Notes: generated by a model not told the origin, from the letters alone. Positions 34,632-44,576 are shown, counted from the first letter of the stretch. The stretch: DNA of 64,000 nucleotides from Pseudomonas paracarnis (GCF_904063055.1 NZ_CAJFCN010000005.1:1-64000), one strand, 5' to 3'. Numbers and translations are program-made.

Positions 34632-36239
34632 ATGGATCACCGCAACCGTTTTCGCCTGGAGTCACTGGGTATTTTCCTGGTCGCTCTCTTGTTGTTCACA
34701 GTAGGCATCTGGGATCAGCAGCCCCAGGGTTTTGACGGGCGTTGGGCGCTGTTCCTGCAGGAGATGTATCGCCATGGCGCGAGTCTTTTCCCCACCACCT
34801 ACGGCCAGCCCTATGCGGATTACCCAGGCACCGCGACCTTCTTCAGTTATCTATTCGCCCGCTTGTTCGACGCGCCGAACCACTTGGCGAATGTGCTGCC
34901 CACGGCGCTCGCCTCGGCGGGTGTGATCGCGCTGATGTATCGTCTGCTGGCACCCTACAGCCGTGCCTGGTCGCTGCTGACGATGCTGCTCACGCTGCTC
35001 ACCGCCCAGTTGCTCGAAAAGTCGCGCTCGGTGTGCCTGGACCAGATGGTCGCATTGTTATGCGTGGGCAGTTTCTATCTGCTGCACACCGGCGAACGCC
35101 TCGGGTCACGGCTGAGGCAACTGGCGGTGTTCCCGTTGTTCATCCTGGGTTTCGCCATACGTGGGCCGCTGGGGTTGATTGAAGTCTGCGGGGTGGTGTG
35201 TGTGTATTGGGCGTTGGGCAAACCGGGGGTGCGTGTCCGGCAGATCCTGATCCACGGCGTTGTCGGCCTGGTGTTGCTCGCCGCGTGCTGGTGGTTACTG
35301 ATGAAGCTTGCGCGGTTCAGTGGTGGCAATGCGTTTGCCGATGAAGTTTTCAAGATGCAAGTCGGTGGGCGTCTGGATGAGTCGGGTGAGCCGTTTTACT
35401 TTTACTTCCAACTGAGCTTGTACCGCTACTTCCCGGTGGTTCCGCTGGCGTTTGCGACCCTGTTTGCGTTGCGCCATCGCTGGCCCGAGCGTTGGGGCAA
35501 TGAGCACCTGCAATTGCTGGTGCGGTTCGGGGGCTGCGGCTTGATGATTCTGCTCGGCCTGTCGGTACCGCACTTCAAGCGCGCTTATTACATTCTGCCG
35601 ATGGTGCCGATGTTTGCGGCTGTCGCTGCCTACGGGCTGCTGCATGCGCAAGGCTGGCTGGTGGGCGTGCGTCGTGGCTACGAATGGCTGGTCGCGGCGC
35701 TGCCGGCGTTGTGCGTGGTTGTGTTGTTTGTGTGTCGACACGCCTGGCACAAGCAGGGCTACTGGCCGGAGATTTCCTTGCCGTTGATGATCGGCGTGCT
35801 GGTGGTGCTGCAAGCCGCAGCGTTGATTGCCTGGCAGCGAGCATGGCGGTTGGTGTGGCTCAGTCTGATCGCCCTGGCGGCGCAATGGCTGTTGCTGGTG
35901 ACGGTGATAGAGCCGGCCAAGGACCTGCAATTCGATACTCGGCGGTTTGTCAGCCAGGTGGAGGCGTTGCGCCAGGCGCAGCCGGGCCCTTTGGTATTTG
36001 TCGACCTGGCACGGGATACCTGGGCGGTGCGCTACATGATGAACCTGGATCACGATGAACAGCCGCTGTTTGTCGGGCGACACGAGCTTGAGAAATTGGC
36101 GGCGCTGCCCCGGCCCTCGTGGGTGATCGTGTCGCGCAAGGAGACCGCGCTGTTGAAGGGGTCGCCGGTGGAGCACTTGGCGCCGAGCTATCAAGGGCGC
36201 TTGAATGACAACCCGTTGATGGTGTTTTTGCTCAAGTAA
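34632..36239 (+). CDS. GT39-family (ArnT/PMT-like) membrane glycosyltransferase
   Basis: A 535-residue integral membrane protein with about 11-12 TMs and a short soluble C-terminal part. The first periplasmic loop contains GFDGRWALFLQEMYRHG and PTTYGQPYADYPGTATFFSYLFARLFD, the layout of ArnT/PMT enzymes that use undecaprenyl-phosphate-linked sugars. The first acidic residue after TM1 (D near residue 32-36) is the expected catalytic Asp. The acceptor, lipid A or protein, is unknown. It follows the ACR3-like gene by 87 bp. Confidence 0.82.
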   Translation: MDHRNRFRLESLGIFLVALLLFTVGIWDQQPQGFDGRWALFLQEMYRHGASLFPTTYGQPYADYPGTATFFSYLFARLFDAPNHLANVLPTALASAGVIALMYRLLAPYSRAWSLLTMLLTLLTAQLLEKSRSVCLDQMVALLCVGSFYLLHTGERLGSRLRQLAVFPLFILGFAIRGPLGLIEVCGVVCVYWALGKPGVRVRQILIHGVVGLVLLAACWWLLMKLARFSGGNAFADEVFKMQVGGRLDESGEPFYFYFQLSLYRYFPVVPLAFATLFALRHRWPERWGNEHLQLLVRFGGCGLMILLGLSVPHFKRAYYILPMVPMFAAVAAYGLLHAQGWLVGVRRGYEWLVAALPALCVVVLFVCRHAWHKQGYWPEISLPLMIGVLVVLQAAALIAWQRAWRLVWLSLIALAAQWLLLVTVIEPAKDLQFDTRRFVSQVEALRQAQPGPLVFVDLARDTWAVRYMMNLDHDEQPLFVGRHELEKLAALPRPSWVIVSRKETALLKGSPVEHLAPSYQGRLNDNPLMVFLLK

Positions 36240-36275
36240 GGAGGCCCTTGAGCCAAGGGCCTGTCGAGCAGATGA

Positions 36276-36947
36276 TTATTTGCAACGGAAGCTTTCAGGC
36301 ATCGTGACCGTATAGTTGCGCTGCACGCGGTCCTGGAAATTCAGGTTCTGCAAACCCTGCTGCACCAGGAAGGCTTCGACCTTGGCGGCTTGGCAGTCGT
36401 CGTTATAGGACGACGCCCTTAGCAGGTAGACAGCGCGCCTGCTCACTTCATCACGAGCGGTGACCCGGAAGGTGGTGAGCGTGGTGTAGCCGGTGCGCTC
36501 CGAGGTCCCTACCGGGCCGTAGGAGGTGTTTGGAGTGCTGGTGCAGGTTAGTTGGTCGGTCTTTTTCTTGTTCTTCTTGCATTGTGTGGTGGTGCTGTTT
36601 GCCACCTGCCCGTATTCGGTGGCGGTATAGCGATAAGTCACCTGCTTGCTGTCGACATCCAGGGTGACGGTCATTTTGATCGGTGCATGGTTCTTGGGCA
36701 GCGTGGTGTCGGTGAAGACATTGCGAAAGCCCTGGTCCTGCATGGCGCGGACCATGTCACGCAAGTAGTAGCGGGCGTTGAGCGAGTTTTCATCACTGCC
36801 GCCAGTGGAGGTCACCAGCACGGTTGCCTGTCGGTCAAAGTGGTAGTCCGGGTCAGGCGTTGCGTTGATTGCTACGTCCAACTGCGTGGCACACCCACTG
36901 AGCAGGGCGGTCAGTACTAATAGGGTGCAAAGCAAGAAGCGGGTCAT
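36276..36947 (-). CDS. Outer-membrane lipoprotein, unknown function
   Basis: A 223-residue predicted lipoprotein: signal peptide MTRFLLCTLLVLTALLSGC with the lipobox LSGC. The mature part is beta-rich with repeated polar strands (VTYRYTATEYGQVANSTTTQCKKNKKKTDQLTC) and paired cysteines. I recognise no family. Convergent with the GT39 gene 36 bp away. Confidence 0.8.
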   Translation of the reverse strand: MTRFLLCTLLVLTALLSGCATQLDVAINATPDPDYHFDRQATVLVTSTGGSDENSLNARYYLRDMVRAMQDQGFRNVFTDTTLPKNHAPIKMTVTLDVDSKQVTYRYTATEYGQVANSTTTQCKKNKKKTDQLTCTSTPNTSYGPVGTSERTGYTTLTTFRVTARDEVSRRAVYLLRASSYNDDCQAAKVEAFLVQQGLQNLNFQDRVQRNYTVTMPESFRCK

Positions 36948-37073
36948 GAAAAAACCTTACAACTGAGATTTGGGTAAAGGCTGAACGATTGAGTCCAGCC
37001 AAAAATAACCCTCAATCGTCTTCCTGCGACATCGTGTCCGTAAATGCGTGAGTCGTATTAAATCGCAGGCAAT

Positions 37074-37109
37074 AAAAAACCCCAAGGAACACATTGTTCC
37101 TTGGGGTTT
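37074..37109 (-). terminator. Terminator of tRNA-Phe
   Basis: CCCCAAGGAACA (37080-37091) pairs perfectly with TGTTCCTTGGGG (37095-37106), a 12-bp stem with a 3-nt loop, followed on the minus strand by TTTTTTATT. Confidence 0.92.
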
Positions 37110-37119
37110 CTCGGTATTT

Positions 37120-37195
37120 TGGTGCCCAGAGACGGAATCGAACCGCCGACACGGGGATTTTCAATCCCCTGCTCTACCGACTGAGCTATCTGGGC
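37120..37195 (-). tRNA. tRNA-Phe (anticodon GAA)
   Basis: The minus strand reads GCCCAGATAGCTCAGTCGG and ends in an encoded CCA, 76 nt. Anticodon loop ATTGAAAAT gives GAA (Phe). The acceptor stem pairs GCCCAGA with TCTGGGC and the T-arm is GGCGGTTCGATTCCGTC. Confidence 0.97.
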
Positions 37196-37298
37196 AACGG
37201 GGCGCATTAAACGGGTTTTTCAGGGGGTCGTCAAGCAAGTTTTCAAAAAATATTTAATTATTACCGTCGCTTACGTGCCGACCCCGGTTTTTGATCAA

Positions 37299-37571
37299 TT
37301 ATTGAGCAGGTGGGACGTAGCCTTCGGCCTGGGCGTATTCCTCGCCGGAAAAGAACTTGTCCATTTCGCCCTGCAGGTATTTGCGGTCTTCGGCGTTCAT
37401 CATGTTCAGGCGTTTTTCGTTAATCAGCAGGGTCTGGTGTTTTTGCCAGTCGGCCCACGCCTGGGCGGAAACGTTATCGTAGATGTCCTGGCCTTTGGCA
37501 CCCGGAAAAGGGGCACGTTCCAGGGCTGGCAGTTCTTCTTTGTACTTACGGCACATAACGGTGCGGGTCAT
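37299..37571 (-). CDS. yggX: YggX, Fe(2+)-trafficking / oxidative-damage protection protein
   Basis: A 90-residue protein of the usual length. C7 in [21 protein letters not shown] is the conserved cysteine; [18 protein letters not shown] follows. In enteric bacteria YggX protects Fe-S proteins from oxidative damage and aids Fe trafficking. It overlaps mutY, itself an Fe-S protein, by 4 bp (ATGA), the same pairing as in E. coli. Confidence 0.96.
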   Translation of the reverse strand: MTRTVMCRKYKEELPALERAPFPGAKGQDIYDNVSAQAWADWQKHQTLLINEKRLNMMNAEDRKYLQGEMDKFFSGEEYAQAEGYVPPAQ

Positions 37572-38635
37572 GACGAAACTCCTGCGTTCAATACGTCGGC
37601 CGCGCGCTTCAGCAGTTTTTTCACCGGGGCGGCAAGGCCCAGGCGCGGCGGGGTGGCGAGGTTATACCAGAGCCAGTCGGCCTCGGCCACGTGATGGGCG
37701 GTTTCCTCGACCTGGACCAGCCAGGGTTCGATGGCCAACTGGAAGTGGCTGAAGGTGTGGATCAGCCGCGGCAGTTCCTGATGCTTGCCCAGCGCGAGTG
37801 CATGCTGGTTGGCCAGGTGGTCAAGGTCGCCCAGGTCATCCAGCTCCGGCAAGCTCCACAAGCCGCCCCACAAGCCCGTAGACGGGCGACGGTAAAGCAG
37901 GATCGCGCCCTCGGCGTTCGCCAGCATGGGCATCAGCGTGCGCTTTTGCGGAATGGTCTTGCGCGGCTTGGGGATCGGGTAGCGCGTCTCCAGGCCGAGC
38001 ATGTGGGCTTCGCAGCCTTTTTCCAGCGGGCACAACAAGCAACTGGGTTTGCTGCGGGTGCAGAGCGTGGCGCCCATGTCCATCATTGCCTGGGTGTAGG
38101 CGTTGACGCGGGTATGGGGTGTAAAGCGCTCTGCGGTGGCCCACAGCTGCTTGGCCACCTTGGGCTCGCCAGGGTAACCCTCTTGCGCGGTAAAGCGCGC
38201 CAGCACGCGTTTGACGTTGCCGTCGAGGATCGGCGCGCGCAGGCCCATACTCAGGCTGGCAATCGCGCCAGCGGTGGACAGGCCGATGCCCGGCAGCTCG
38301 GTGAGCTTTTCGACGTCGCGGGGAAACTCACCGCCGTATTCGGCGACAACGATCTTGGCGGTTTTTTGCAGGTTACGCGCCCGGGTGTAGTAGCCCAGGC
38401 CCGTCCACAGGTGCAGCACTTCGTCTTCCGGCGCGGCGGCCAGGGCTTCGACCGTGGGCAGAGACGCCATGAAACGGTCGAAATAATTGAGCACGGTGCT
38501 CACCTGGGTCTGTTGCAGCATGATCTCCGACACCCACACCCGATACGGCGTGATGCCCTGTTGCCAGGGCAGGTCGTGGCGGCCGTGGCGGTCGTACCAG
38601 TCCAGCACCGCCTGTGAAAACTGCTCGTTTTTCAT
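37568..38635 (-). CDS. mutY: MutY, A/G-specific adenine glycosylase
   Basis: A 355-residue base-excision repair enzyme removing A opposite 8-oxoG. It shows [14 protein letters not shown] (catalytic Glu), the helix-hairpin-helix [16 protein letters not shown], the catalytic Asp in [13 protein letters not shown], and the 4Fe-4S cluster C-x6-C-x2-C-x5-C in [17 protein letters not shown]. The C-terminal ~130 residues form the Nudix-like 8-oxoG recognition domain. It overlaps both asmA-like and yggX by 4 bp. Confidence 0.97.
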   Translation of the reverse strand: MKNEQFSQAVLDWYDRHGRHDLPWQQGITPYRVWVSEIMLQQTQVSTVLNYFDRFMASLPTVEALAAAPEDEVLHLWTGLGYYTRARNLQKTAKIVVAEYGGEFPRDVEKLTELPGIGLSTAGAIASLSMGLRAPILDGNVKRVLARFTAQEGYPGEPKVAKQLWATAERFTPHTRVNAYTQAMMDMGATLCTRSKPSCLLCPLEKGCEAHMLGLETRYPIPKPRKTIPQKRTLMPMLANAEGAILLYRRPSTGLWGGLWSLPELDDLGDLDHLANQHALALGKHQELPRLIHTFSHFQLAIEPWLVQVEETAHHVAEADWLWYNLATPPRLGLAAPVKKLLKRAADVLNAGVSS

Positions 38636-40848
38636 CGGTTGAACAGGCCTTTCAATGCGTCTTTGAGCTTGGGATTAACCTTGTCGAGTTTCTCTTCCAG
38701 CTTCTCGTTCAGGCGATTGCCGGCCGCCTTGAGGGCGACCTGGCCGAGGCCGTCCTTGTCCAGGCGGCAGGCCTTGGCGCCCAGCTCCAGCGGGCCACGG
38801 CAACGCAGCGGTACCTCAATGCCCTGGAAGTTGGCGCCGACCTGGCAAGCCGGGTCCGGCACGTCGCGCTTGTCGCCTTCAACGATGATGCCGACGCGGT
38901 AGTCCATACCCAGCACACGTAAATCCACATCACCGTTGCCGTTGAGCGTCAGGCCAGGAATGCGCACTTTCAGGTCGGGGTTGCTGGCCACGCCGTTACG
39001 GAACGTGAGGTTGCCGCGCAGTTCCTGGAAGGGCGTGTCCTTGCCGCCTGGCGTGGTGCTCAGGGTCTTGCGGTTGAGCAGGGCGATGCCGGTACACAGT
39101 TGCTGCTCAATGTTGGCATTGAGCAGCACACCGTTGTTGATCACGAGGCTGGCGGTGCCGTTGAGGCTGTCGATCAGGGCCTTCTGGCTGTTGCCGCGGC
39201 CGCTGAGGTTGCTGTCGAGGGTGAGCTGGCCTTTGACCGGCGGAGTTTTCCCTTGGGCCTGCAGGATGCGTTCAACAGGTACCTGCTTGATGTGGCTTTG
39301 CAGGGCCAGCACTGGCGTGTCCTGGCGCACGTCGAGTGTGCCGTTGGCCTGGAACGTGCCGTTGTAGAGACCGCCGCTAAGGGTGTCGAGCTTGAGTTGC
39401 CCGTCAATGCCGGAGGCTTTAAGCACCGCATTTTGAATGGGCAATTGGCTAAGGGTCAGCTCGCCAAAGGTCAGGTCTGCATTCACGTCCAGGCTGCGCA
39501 GGCGCGTCAGCGGCAGCAGTTTGTCATTGCTCCAGGCACCTTTGGTCGGCGCCTCGGGCAATGGTGTGTTGCCGCCTGCCGCCATGGCGCCGGCCTCGCT
39601 GCTCTGTACTTCGGCCTGGCGTGCAGCGGTTGCACCTTTAGCGGCTTCGGATTTGGTCGGCAGGTAATTGTCGGCATTGAAGGTATCGCCTTTGAGCTGC
39701 ACACGCAGGGACTGCTTGGCGAAATCATCCACGGCGACGCGGCCGGTGAAGGTGCTGCCATCGAGCTTCAGGTTCAGGTCTTCCAGGGCGACGCTGGTGG
39801 GCGTGCCCTTGAGGCGGCTCACCAGCTCGACCTTGCTCAGGCTACCTGGGGCCATGGCTGGCAGTGGGTGGCCGATGCTCTCAAGAAACTTGGCCAGGTC
39901 AAACTGGGCAACCGACAGGGCGCCGCTGATCTGCGGGGTTTTGTCCAGGTCATTGGCTTTCAGTTCGCCCAAGGCGCGCAATTGGTTGGCCGCCAGTTTC
40001 AGGTTGGTCCATTCGGCGACGTTGGCCGCCAGGTCCACCAGCAGTTGGCCCTGGGTAGAGAAGCTCACGGTCTTGCCTTGCAGCGGCTCGCCGGTGGCTT
40101 CACCGCTAAAGCGCATGTCTTCGAACTGGTAGCGCTTGAGGGCCCGCTGGATGCGCAAGTTGCCGTTCAGCTCGGTCTTGACCCGCATCAGCGGCTGGTT
40201 GCTACCCAGGAACGCCGTGAGTTTCAGCGGAATGCTGGCGCCTTCGTGGATGGCTCCGGCGCTCAGTTGGATGCTCTCGGCACTCAATTGCTTGCCGGTC
40301 TGTTCATCGGTGTACTCAACACGAGCGTTGTTGATGGTCAGGCTGTCGATGTCCAGGCGGATCGGCTGCGGCGGCTTTTCCGGCTTGGTTTCAGCCACGG
40401 GTTCGACTGGCGCGGGAGCGGGGGTGCCTGTGGTTTCGTCGGGTAGGTTCTTGCCGATGTCTTCCCAGTTGCCGTGGCCCTGTTTGTCGCGGTTCAGGCG
40501 CAGGTTCAAGCCCTCGACACGCACATCGCTCATCTGCACTTCGCGGCGCAGCAGTGGCAGTACGCGTACCGACAGGCCGAGCATCTGCAAGTCGGCGAAG
40601 GGTTGGGTGGGTGCGGTCAGGGTCGCGACGCTGGCCTCGTGCAGTTCCAGGCCCAGCCAGGGGAAAAGGCTCCAGCCGATATCGCCATTGAGCGTCAGCT
40701 CGATGTGGGCCTTGTCGCGGGCTATCTGGCGAATTTCTTCTTTGTAGTCGTTGGGATCGAAAAGGTGGGTCAGGGCAAAGCCGAGCGCCACAATGATCAG
40801 CAACAGCCCCAGAAGTACCAGACCCAGGATTTTGCCGAACGCTTTCAT
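38632..40848 (-). CDS. AsmA-family envelope protein
   Basis: A 738-residue protein with one N-terminal TM (ILGLVLLGLLLIIVALGFALTHLF) and a long beta-rich periplasmic part; the C-terminal AsmA domain includes LSGRGNSQKALIDSLNGTASLVINNGVL. Family members are bridge-like lipid-transfer proteins that affect outer-membrane assembly and phospholipid traffic. A proline/alanine/lysine-rich linker is near residues 148-170. The ATG at 40848 begins the TM. It is first in asmA-mutY-yggX. Confidence 0.92.
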   Translation of the reverse strand: MKAFGKILGLVLLGLLLIIVALGFALTHLFDPNDYKEEIRQIARDKAHIELTLNGDIGWSLFPWLGLELHEASVATLTAPTQPFADLQMLGLSVRVLPLLRREVQMSDVRVEGLNLRLNRDKQGHGNWEDIGKNLPDETTGTPAPAPVEPVAETKPEKPPQPIRLDIDSLTINNARVEYTDEQTGKQLSAESIQLSAGAIHEGASIPLKLTAFLGSNQPLMRVKTELNGNLRIQRALKRYQFEDMRFSGEATGEPLQGKTVSFSTQGQLLVDLAANVAEWTNLKLAANQLRALGELKANDLDKTPQISGALSVAQFDLAKFLESIGHPLPAMAPGSLSKVELVSRLKGTPTSVALEDLNLKLDGSTFTGRVAVDDFAKQSLRVQLKGDTFNADNYLPTKSEAAKGATAARQAEVQSSEAGAMAAGGNTPLPEAPTKGAWSNDKLLPLTRLRSLDVNADLTFGELTLSQLPIQNAVLKASGIDGQLKLDTLSGGLYNGTFQANGTLDVRQDTPVLALQSHIKQVPVERILQAQGKTPPVKGQLTLDSNLSGRGNSQKALIDSLNGTASLVINNGVLLNANIEQQLCTGIALLNRKTLSTTPGGKDTPFQELRGNLTFRNGVASNPDLKVRIPGLTLNGNGDVDLRVLGMDYRVGIIVEGDKRDVPDPACQVGANFQGIEVPLRCRGPLELGAKACRLDKDGLGQVALKAAGNRLNEKLEEKLDKVNPKLKDALKGLFNR

Positions 40849-41174
40849 GGGCGAGTCCTTGTATGTCGAATTCAAAATTTAGCCGCAGAGTATAACGCCC
40901 GAAGGCCGGCGTCAGTTCACGGATCGTTACATTGTATCCACCGGCGTGGAAATGGGATTTTGACGTCAGAAAAATACAGATAATCCAAAAAAGGTAGTGG
41001 CAGTTTGATTTTTCTGTCATCCACTGGTGCTAATCTCTGCACGTTCGTCCGCCTTCTGCGACTTAAGGTCGCGCCTAAAAGGGAGCTTCACTCAACAAAA
41101 CGGCCACGCTTTGCGTGCAAGGCCGAGGGAGAGAGCGCCTGACGGACGCATACCAATAACTGGGGGAAACACCA
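40849..41174. other. Divergent control region, asmA-like / MFS carrier
   Basis: These 326 bp separate the asmA operon from the MFS gene. No coding sequence is supported. The middle (40950-41020) is AT-rich, with several A/T runs, and likely holds promoters for both directions, but I could not fix clear hexamers. A GGGGGA before the MFS start is its ribosome binding site. Confidence 0.5.
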
Positions 41175-42836
41175 ATGAGCACTAGCACTGTGGCCGGCAC
41201 TGCCGCCGCACAGCCTGCGTTCCTGTCCAAGGAGCGCATCATCGCCAAGCCGGGCTTCAACCGCTGGCTGGTTCCACCGGCCGCCCTGGCCATCCACCTG
41301 TGCATCGGCATGGCCTACGGCTTCTCGGTGTTCTGGCTGCCGTTGTCCAAGGCGCTGGGTATCACCGCACCGGTGGCCTGCGCGCCGGACATGAGCTTTA
41401 TCGCCCAAGTCTTCTCGTCCCAATGTGACTGGCCCATCTCCATGCTGGGCTGGATCTACACCCTGTTCTTCATCTTCCTGGGCTGCTCGGCAGCGATCTG
41501 GGGCGGCTGGCTGGAACATGCCGGGCCACGCAAGGCCGGCGTTGTCTCGGCGTTGTGCTGGTGCGGTGGCCTGCTGATCTCGGCGCTGGGTATCTATACC
41601 CACCAGATCTGGCTGATGTGGATCGGCTCCGGTGTCATTGGCGGTATCGGCTTGGGCCTGGGCTATATCTCGCCCGTTTCGACCTTGATCAAGTGGTTCC
41701 CGGACAAGCGCGGCATGGCGACCGGCATGGCGATCATGGGCTTCGGCGGCGGCGCGATGGTGGGTGCGCCCCTGGCTGCGGCACTGATGGGCCATTTCTC
41801 TTCGCCCACCAGCGTGGGCGTATGGCAGAGCTTTGTGGTCATGGCGGCGATTTATTTCGTGTTCATGATCGGTGGCGCCCTGCTGTATCGCGTACCGCCG
41901 ACCGGCTGGAAGCCTGAGGGCTGGACCGCGCCGGCGAAAAAAGCCAGCAATGCGATGATCACTCACCGTCACGTGCATGTGAATGTGGCGTGGAAAACCC
42001 CGCAGTTCCGCCTGGTATGGCTGGTGCTGTGCCTGAACGTGTCTGCCGGTATCGGCATCTTGGGCATGGCCTCGCCGCTGCTGCAGGAAGTGTTCGGCGG
42101 CAAGTTGTTGGGTGTTGATGTGCCATTCGGCCAATTGGATGCGGGCCAGTTGGCCTCCATTGCAGCCATTGCCGCTGGTTTTACCGGCCTGTTGAGCCTG
42201 TTCAAAATCGGTGGCCGGTTCTTCTGGGCCTCGTTCTCTGACTACCTGGGGCGTAAAAATACCTACTTCGTGTTCTTCGCCCTGGGCTTTGCCCTGTACG
42301 CGCTGATCCCGAACCTGGGGCATCTGGGCAACGTGGCGCTGTTTGTGACGGCGTTCTGCATCATCCTGTCGATGTACGGCGGTGGTTTTGCCACGGTTCC
42401 GGCCTACCTGGCCGACCTGTTCGGCACCCAGATGGTTGGCGCGATCCACGGTCGCCTGTTGACCGCCTGGGCCGCTGCGGGCGTGTTGGGCCCGGTGCTG
42501 GTGAACTACCTGCGTGAATACCAGTTGAGCATCGGCGTTGAACGCGCCGCGGCCTACGACATCACCTTGTACATCCTCGCCGGCTTGCTGGTGCTGGGCT
42601 TCATCTGCAACCTGCTGGTGCGCCCGGTGGCCGATAAGTACTTCATGACTGATGCAGAACTTGCCGCCGAACAGGCGCTGGGCCATGACAAAGGTGCCGA
42701 TGCCACCACCGTGCTGGAGTGGAAGGCCTCCGCCGCCAGCAAGCCGCTGGCGATTGCCGCGTGGCTGGTAGTGGGTATTCCGCTGGCGTGGGGTGTGTGG
42801 GTGACCCTGCAGAAGACGGCGGTACTGTTCCACTGA
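41175..42836 (+). CDS. MFS transporter, OFA (oxalate/formate antiporter) family
   Basis: A 553-residue 12-TM carrier, longer than most OFA members because of an extended loop after TM3 and an insert between TM6 and TM7. The TM2-3 loop motif is replaced by GGWLEHAGPRKA, and a second copy DYLGRKNTYFVFF lies in the C-half; GYISPVSTLIKWFPDKRGMATGMAIMGFGGG is typical of OFA. The substrate, likely a small carboxylate, is unknown. A cysteine pair in ITAPVACAPDMSFIAQVFSSQCDW sits in a periplasmic loop. Confidence 0.88.
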   Translation: MSTSTVAGTAAAQPAFLSKERIIAKPGFNRWLVPPAALAIHLCIGMAYGFSVFWLPLSKALGITAPVACAPDMSFIAQVFSSQCDWPISMLGWIYTLFFIFLGCSAAIWGGWLEHAGPRKAGVVSALCWCGGLLISALGIYTHQIWLMWIGSGVIGGIGLGLGYISPVSTLIKWFPDKRGMATGMAIMGFGGGAMVGAPLAAALMGHFSSPTSVGVWQSFVVMAAIYFVFMIGGALLYRVPPTGWKPEGWTAPAKKASNAMITHRHVHVNVAWKTPQFRLVWLVLCLNVSAGIGILGMASPLLQEVFGGKLLGVDVPFGQLDAGQLASIAAIAAGFTGLLSLFKIGGRFFWASFSDYLGRKNTYFVFFALGFALYALIPNLGHLGNVALFVTAFCIILSMYGGGFATVPAYLADLFGTQMVGAIHGRLLTAWAAAGVLGPVLVNYLREYQLSIGVERAAAYDITLYILAGLLVLGFICNLLVRPVADKYFMTDAELAAEQALGHDKGADATTVLEWKASAASKPLAIAAWLVVGIPLAWGVWVTLQKTAVLFH

Positions 42837-42852
42837 CACCGCAATAAGGGTG

Positions 42853-42899
42853 GGCCCGGCTCCTGTGGGGCCGGGCTTGTGTGGGAGCTGGCTCTCACA
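42853..42899. repeat. Partial REP remnant
   Basis: CTCCTGTGGGGCCGGGCTTG followed by TGTGGGAGCTGGCTCTCACA, a broken pair of REP arms after the MFS gene. Similar in style to the REPINs elsewhere but without the spacer. Confidence 0.55.
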
Positions 42900-43001
42900 T
42901 AAGCCCATGCTCACATGTATGCACATGTCTATCCCCGACATTCCTCGCTCCAACTCGTCAGTCTTATCCCCTTCGTTGTTTCTGTTTAGCGCCTGCGCCC
43001 C

Positions 43002-43007
43002 TATAAT
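43002..43007 (+). promoter_or_regulatory. Likely -10 element of the hisBHAF operon
   Basis: A perfect TATAAT at 43002-43007, 39 bp before the hisB ATG. No good -35 at 16-18 bp; TTGTTT at 42976-42981 is 20 bp away. No his leader peptide or attenuator is visible. Confidence 0.5.
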
Positions 43008-43045
43008 GGCTGCCTTTTTCGCCCAATGATTTTGCGGAGCTGGTG

Positions 43046-43642
43046 ATGGCCGAACGTAAGGCATCTGTCGAGCGCGACACTCTGGAAACCCAGATCAAAG
43101 CCTCGATCAACCTGGATGGCACCGGAAAGGCCCGATTCGATATCGGTGTCCCTTTTCTTGAGCACATGCTGGACCAGATCGCCCGTCACGGGCTGATCGA
43201 CCTGGATATCGTCGGCAAAGGCGACCTGCATATCGACGACCACCACATGGTGGAAGACGTGGGCATCACCCTCGGCCAGGCGTTTGCCAAGGCCATCGGC
43301 GACAAAAAAGGCATCCGTCGCTACGGCCATGCCTATGTCCCGTTGGATGAAGCGCTGTCCCGGGTGGTCATCGACTTCTCCGGCCGCCCGGGTTTGCAGA
43401 TGCACGTGCCTTACACCCGCGCGAACGTGGGCCGTGGCTTTGACGTTGACCTGTTCCAGGAATTCTTCCAGGGCTTTGTCAACCACGCACTGGTCAGCCT
43501 GCACATCGACAACCTGCGCGGCACCAACACCCACCACCAGATCGAAACCGTGTTCAAGGCTTTCGGCCGCGCGTTGCGCATGGCTGTAGAAGTCGATGAG
43601 CGCATGGGCGGGCAAATGCCGTCGACCAAGGGCGTTCTGTAA
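43046..43642 (+). CDS. hisB: HisB, imidazoleglycerol-phosphate dehydratase
   Basis: A 198-residue monofunctional IGPD of histidine synthesis. Two metal-binding motifs appear, [13 protein letters not shown] ... [11 protein letters not shown] and the second [17 protein letters not shown]. There is no N-terminal phosphatase, unlike E. coli HisB. I chose the ATG at 43046 rather than the overlapping GTG at 43043. Its stop overlaps the hisH start (TAATG). Confidence 0.97.
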   Translation: MAERKASVERDTLETQIKASINLDGTGKARFDIGVPFLEHMLDQIARHGLIDLDIVGKGDLHIDDHHMVEDVGITLGQAFAKAIGDKKGIRRYGHAYVPLDEALSRVVIDFSGRPGLQMHVPYTRANVGRGFDVDLFQEFFQGFVNHALVSLHIDNLRGTNTHHQIETVFKAFGRALRMAVEVDERMGGQMPSTKGVL

Positions 43643-44280
43643 TGCAGACGGTCGCGGTTATCGATTACGGCATGGGTAACCTGCACTCGGTGGCCAAGGC
43701 CCTTGAGCATGTAGGTGCCGGCAAGGTGCTGATCACCAGCGATGCCAACGTGATTCGCGAAGCCGACCGCGTGGTGTTCCCCGGCGTTGGCGCGATTCGC
43801 GATTGCATGGCCGAGATCCGCCGCCTGGGCTTTGACAGCCTGGTGCGCGAAGTCAGCCAGGACCGCCCCTTCCTCGGTATCTGCGTGGGCATGCAGGCTT
43901 TGCTCGACAGCAGTGAAGAGAACGGCGGTGTCGACTGCATCGGGGTGTTTCCGGGCCAGGTGAAGTTCTTCGGCAAAGACCTGCATGAAGAGGGCGAGCA
44001 CCTCAAAGTCCCGCACATGGGCTGGAACGAAGTGCGCCGCACCGTCGACCACCCGCTGTGGCACGACATTCCGGACATGGCGCGTTTCTACTTCGTGCAC
44101 AGCTACTACATCGCCGCCGGTAACCCGCGCCAGGTGGTGGGTGGCGGGCATTACGGCGTCGATTTTGCCGCCGCGCTGGCCGATGGTTCGCGCTTTGCCG
44201 TGCAGTTCCACCCGGAGAAGAGCCATACCCATGGCCTGCAATTGCTGCAGAACTTCGCCGCGTGGGATGGTCGCTGGTAA
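43642..44280 (+). CDS. hisH: HisH, imidazole glycerol phosphate synthase glutaminase subunit
   Basis: A 212-residue class I amidotransferase that gives ammonia to HisF. The nucleophile is in [12 protein letters not shown] and the His-Glu of the triad in [12 protein letters not shown]. It overlaps hisB by one base and the next gene by one base (TAATG at both ends). Confidence 0.97.
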   Translation: MQTVAVIDYGMGNLHSVAKALEHVGAGKVLITSDANVIREADRVVFPGVGAIRDCMAEIRRLGFDSLVREVSQDRPFLGICVGMQALLDSSEENGGVDCIGVFPGQVKFFGKDLHEEGEHLKVPHMGWNEVRRTVDHPLWHDIPDMARFYFVHSYYIAAGNPRQVVGGGHYGVDFAAALADGSRFAVQFHPEKSHTHGLQLLQNFAAWDGRW

Positions 44281-44537
44281 TGGCCAAGAAACCGAAGCCG
44301 CCGATCTTGAACCTCACGCCCGAGCAGGAGCGTGCGGCCACCGACAAGATCAAACGTTTCATGGAAGACCGCTTCGAGCTCAAGCTGGGTTCGTTCGAGG
44401 TCGCCGAGATTCTTGAGCTGTTCACCACCGAAGTGGCGCCGCATTATTACAACAGGGCGGTTTTCGACACGCAGACGCTCCTTAAGGAAAGGTTCGAAAG
44501 CATCGAAAGCGACTTGTGGTCGCTTGAGAAACCCTGA
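44280..44537 (+). CDS. DUF2164-family small protein in the his operon
   Basis: An 85-residue protein, [20 protein letters not shown] onward, with TDKIKRFMEDRFELKLGSFEVAEILELF typical of DUF2164. It is helical, soluble and of unknown function. The ATG overlaps the hisH stop (TAATG), so it is translated with the histidine enzymes; it sits between hisH and hisA, 39 bp before hisA. Confidence 0.88.
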   Translation: MAKKPKPPILNLTPEQERAATDKIKRFMEDRFELKLGSFEVAEILELFTTEVAPHYYNRAVFDTQTLLKERFESIESDLWSLEKP

Positions 44538-44576
44538 TTTCCCAAGCATTGCTGAATATCGAATAAGGTTTGCCAG

